Below, piece by piece: positions 5,735 through 6,657 of a stretch of DNA of 6,657 nucleotides. The notes beneath the pieces are model-generated. The model was given only the letters and a program-made list of their open reading frames with translations, searched no databases and was not told the origin of the DNA. This DNA comes from Pseudorhodobacter antarcticus (GTDB taxonomy: Bacteria; Pseudomonadota; Alphaproteobacteria; Rhodobacterales; Rhodobacteraceae), in assembly GCA_945861995.1 (NCBI GenBank), contig CAMAWZ010000129.1, positions 1 to 6,657 of the forward strand, written 5' to 3'. Positions within the stretch are counted from its first letter, which is position 1; every line of letters begins with the position of its first letter. The position numbers were made by a program, and so were the translations under genes.

Positions 5735-6639
5735 GCTTCTTCACTGCGGTCTGTGGCAGAGGGTGGGGTGGTGGACAGCGCCGTGATACGCGCCAAAAGA
5801 TCAGGCGGCAGAACTAAGTTCAGCGCGCCCAGCGATGGGGCAAGCTGCGCCGCATCGCGGGCCGATACTATCGGACAAATCCCGCGCGCCGTAACCCACC
5901 CCACTGCCAACGTGGCGGCATCAATCCCCACCTCGCGGGCAAGCCGCGCCAAACCTGCCGCCGTCTTATGCGCGGCGGGCGCGGCATAGCGCGCGCTATA
6001 TCGCGGGTCTTCGGCCAACCGCCCACCACCGCCCGCCGCATATTTGCCCGTCAGCAGCCCGCCCCCCAGCGGCGAATAGCTATACACCGCAATGCCCTGA
6101 TCGGCGGCCATTGGCAAAATTTCAACCTCGGCTTGCCGTTTGACAAGGTTATACATCGGCTGAATGGCGTCAATTTTCGTGCCCATATTCGCCGCCACCG
6201 CTTGCGCCTTCATCACGGCCCAAGCTGGAAAGTTCGACAGCCCAATATGCCTGATCAGCCCCCGCGATTGAAAATCTGCAAAGGTTTCAAAGGTTTCTTC
6301 CATCGGGGTTTCGGGGTCGTATCTGTGCAGATACAGCAAATCAACTGCGTCCATTCCCAACCTGCGGCGCGATCTATCAAACTGCGCCGTCATATTCGCA
6401 CGGCCCGCCCCGCCCACATAGCCAACCTTGGTGGCGATATAAAAACGCCCATCATGCGGCGCGGCAAGCTTGCCCAGAATTTCCTCGGACGCGCCCCCAT
6501 TATACCCGCACGCGGTGTCAAAATGCGTCACCCCCGCGCCAAGGCAGGCGTCGAACATCGCCGCGCTCGCCGCCGCATCCGCGCGCCCGCCAAATTGCAT
6601 TGTGCCAAAGGCCATTCGAAAAGGTGAGGTCTGTTCCAT
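5731..6639 (-). CDS. Aldo/keto reductase
   Basis: From the ATG at 6639 this is a 302-residue protein, the usual size for the family, expected to be a cytoplasmic NADPH-dependent reductase of an aldehyde or ketone on a TIM barrel. The catalytic tetrad is complete: Asp41 and Tyr46 (HFDTACGYN), Lys71 (IATKVGY) and His105 (LLYLHRYD). Other family marks are GTMQFGG near the N-terminus (12-18), GLSNF (133-137), QPMYNLVKRQ (160-169) and the cofactor loop YSPLGGGLLTGKY (188-200). An in-frame TTG at 6648 would add three residues, and the frame is open to the window edge, so a more upstream start cannot be excluded. I prefer the ATG because MEQTSPFRMAFGT enters the first barrel strand at the usual distance; only a weak GGGG precedes it. 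It is the first visible gene of a minus-strand operon and its stop overlaps the next start by four bases. The substrate cannot be read from sequence. Confidence 0.9.
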   Translation of the reverse strand: MEQTSPFRMAFGTMQFGGRADAAASAAMFDACLGAGVTHFDTACGYNGGASEEILGKLAAPHDGRFYIATKVGYVGGAGRANMTAQFDRSRRRLGMDAVDLLYLHRYDPETPMEETFETFADFQSRGLIRHIGLSNFPAWAVMKAQAVAANMGTKIDAIQPMYNLVKRQAEVEILPMAADQGIAVYSYSPLGGGLLTGKYAAGGGGRLAEDPRYSARYAAPAAHKTAAGLARLAREVGIDAATLAVGWVTARGICPIVSARDAAQLAPSLGALNLVLPPDLLARITALSTTPPSATDRSEEA

Positions 6640-6657
6640 ACCCCGCAACTTGCCACG

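Noticed and set aside
5968..6627. 219-residue plus-strand ORF opposite the aldo/keto reductase
   Set aside because: Shadow of a gene with a complete catalytic tetrad; its composition is basic and shows no domain.
1..6657. CRISPR array, tRNA/rRNA genes, insertion sequence or phage genes
   Set aside because: No regularly spaced repeats, tRNA-like cloverleaf, transposase or phage-type protein was seen; the window is ordinary metabolic DNA.

Overview
The window is about 6.7 kb of GC-rich, densely coding bacterial DNA. Protein style, codon use and gene content (a DUF1989-GcvT fusion, a dimethylglycine/sarcosine dehydrogenase-like protein, small amino-acid oxidases) suggest an alphaproteobacterium, most likely Rhodobacterales (roseobacter or Rhodobacter type). 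This is inferred from protein resemblance recalled from memory, not from a search.

Layout: two plus-strand genes converge on two minus-strand genes. (1) Positions 3-1715, plus strand, are the 3' part of a gene whose beginning lies outside the window. It encodes a DUF1989 domain (the family of the carboxyguanidine deiminase subunits) fused to a folate-dependent aminomethyltransferase (GcvT/DmdA-like) domain. (2) Positions 1716-2109 are a 394-base gap with no convincing gene. It holds several hairpins, one long-range inverted repeat, two doubtful small ORFs, a C-rich tandem repeat and a clear Shine-Dalgarno site. (3) Positions 2110-4605, plus strand, encode an 831-residue FAD dehydrogenase fused to a GcvT domain, closely resembling dimethylglycine dehydrogenase and keeping the Trp-His site of covalent FAD attachment. 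(4) A strong hairpin fills the short convergent junction at 4606-4660. (5) Positions 4661-5734, minus strand, encode a 357-residue FAD amino-acid dehydrogenase/oxidase of the D-arginine dehydrogenase type with altered substrate-site residues. (6) Positions 5731-6639, minus strand, encode an aldo/keto reductase that overlaps gene 5 by four bases (ATGA).

How the parts may work together: the 831-residue enzyme is expected to oxidise an N-methyl group of a secondary or tertiary amine and pass the one-carbon unit to tetrahydrofolate. The upstream fusion carries a second folate-binding domain joined to a probable C-N hydrolase/deiminase-type domain. Together they suggest catabolism of an N-methylated nitrogen compound, possibly a guanidino, ureido or betaine-derived amine, yielding 5,10-methylene-THF and ammonia. 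The minus-strand pair looks like a separate two-gene operon for oxidative deamination of an amino acid plus reduction or oxidation of a carbonyl compound. The substrates of all four enzymes are unproven.
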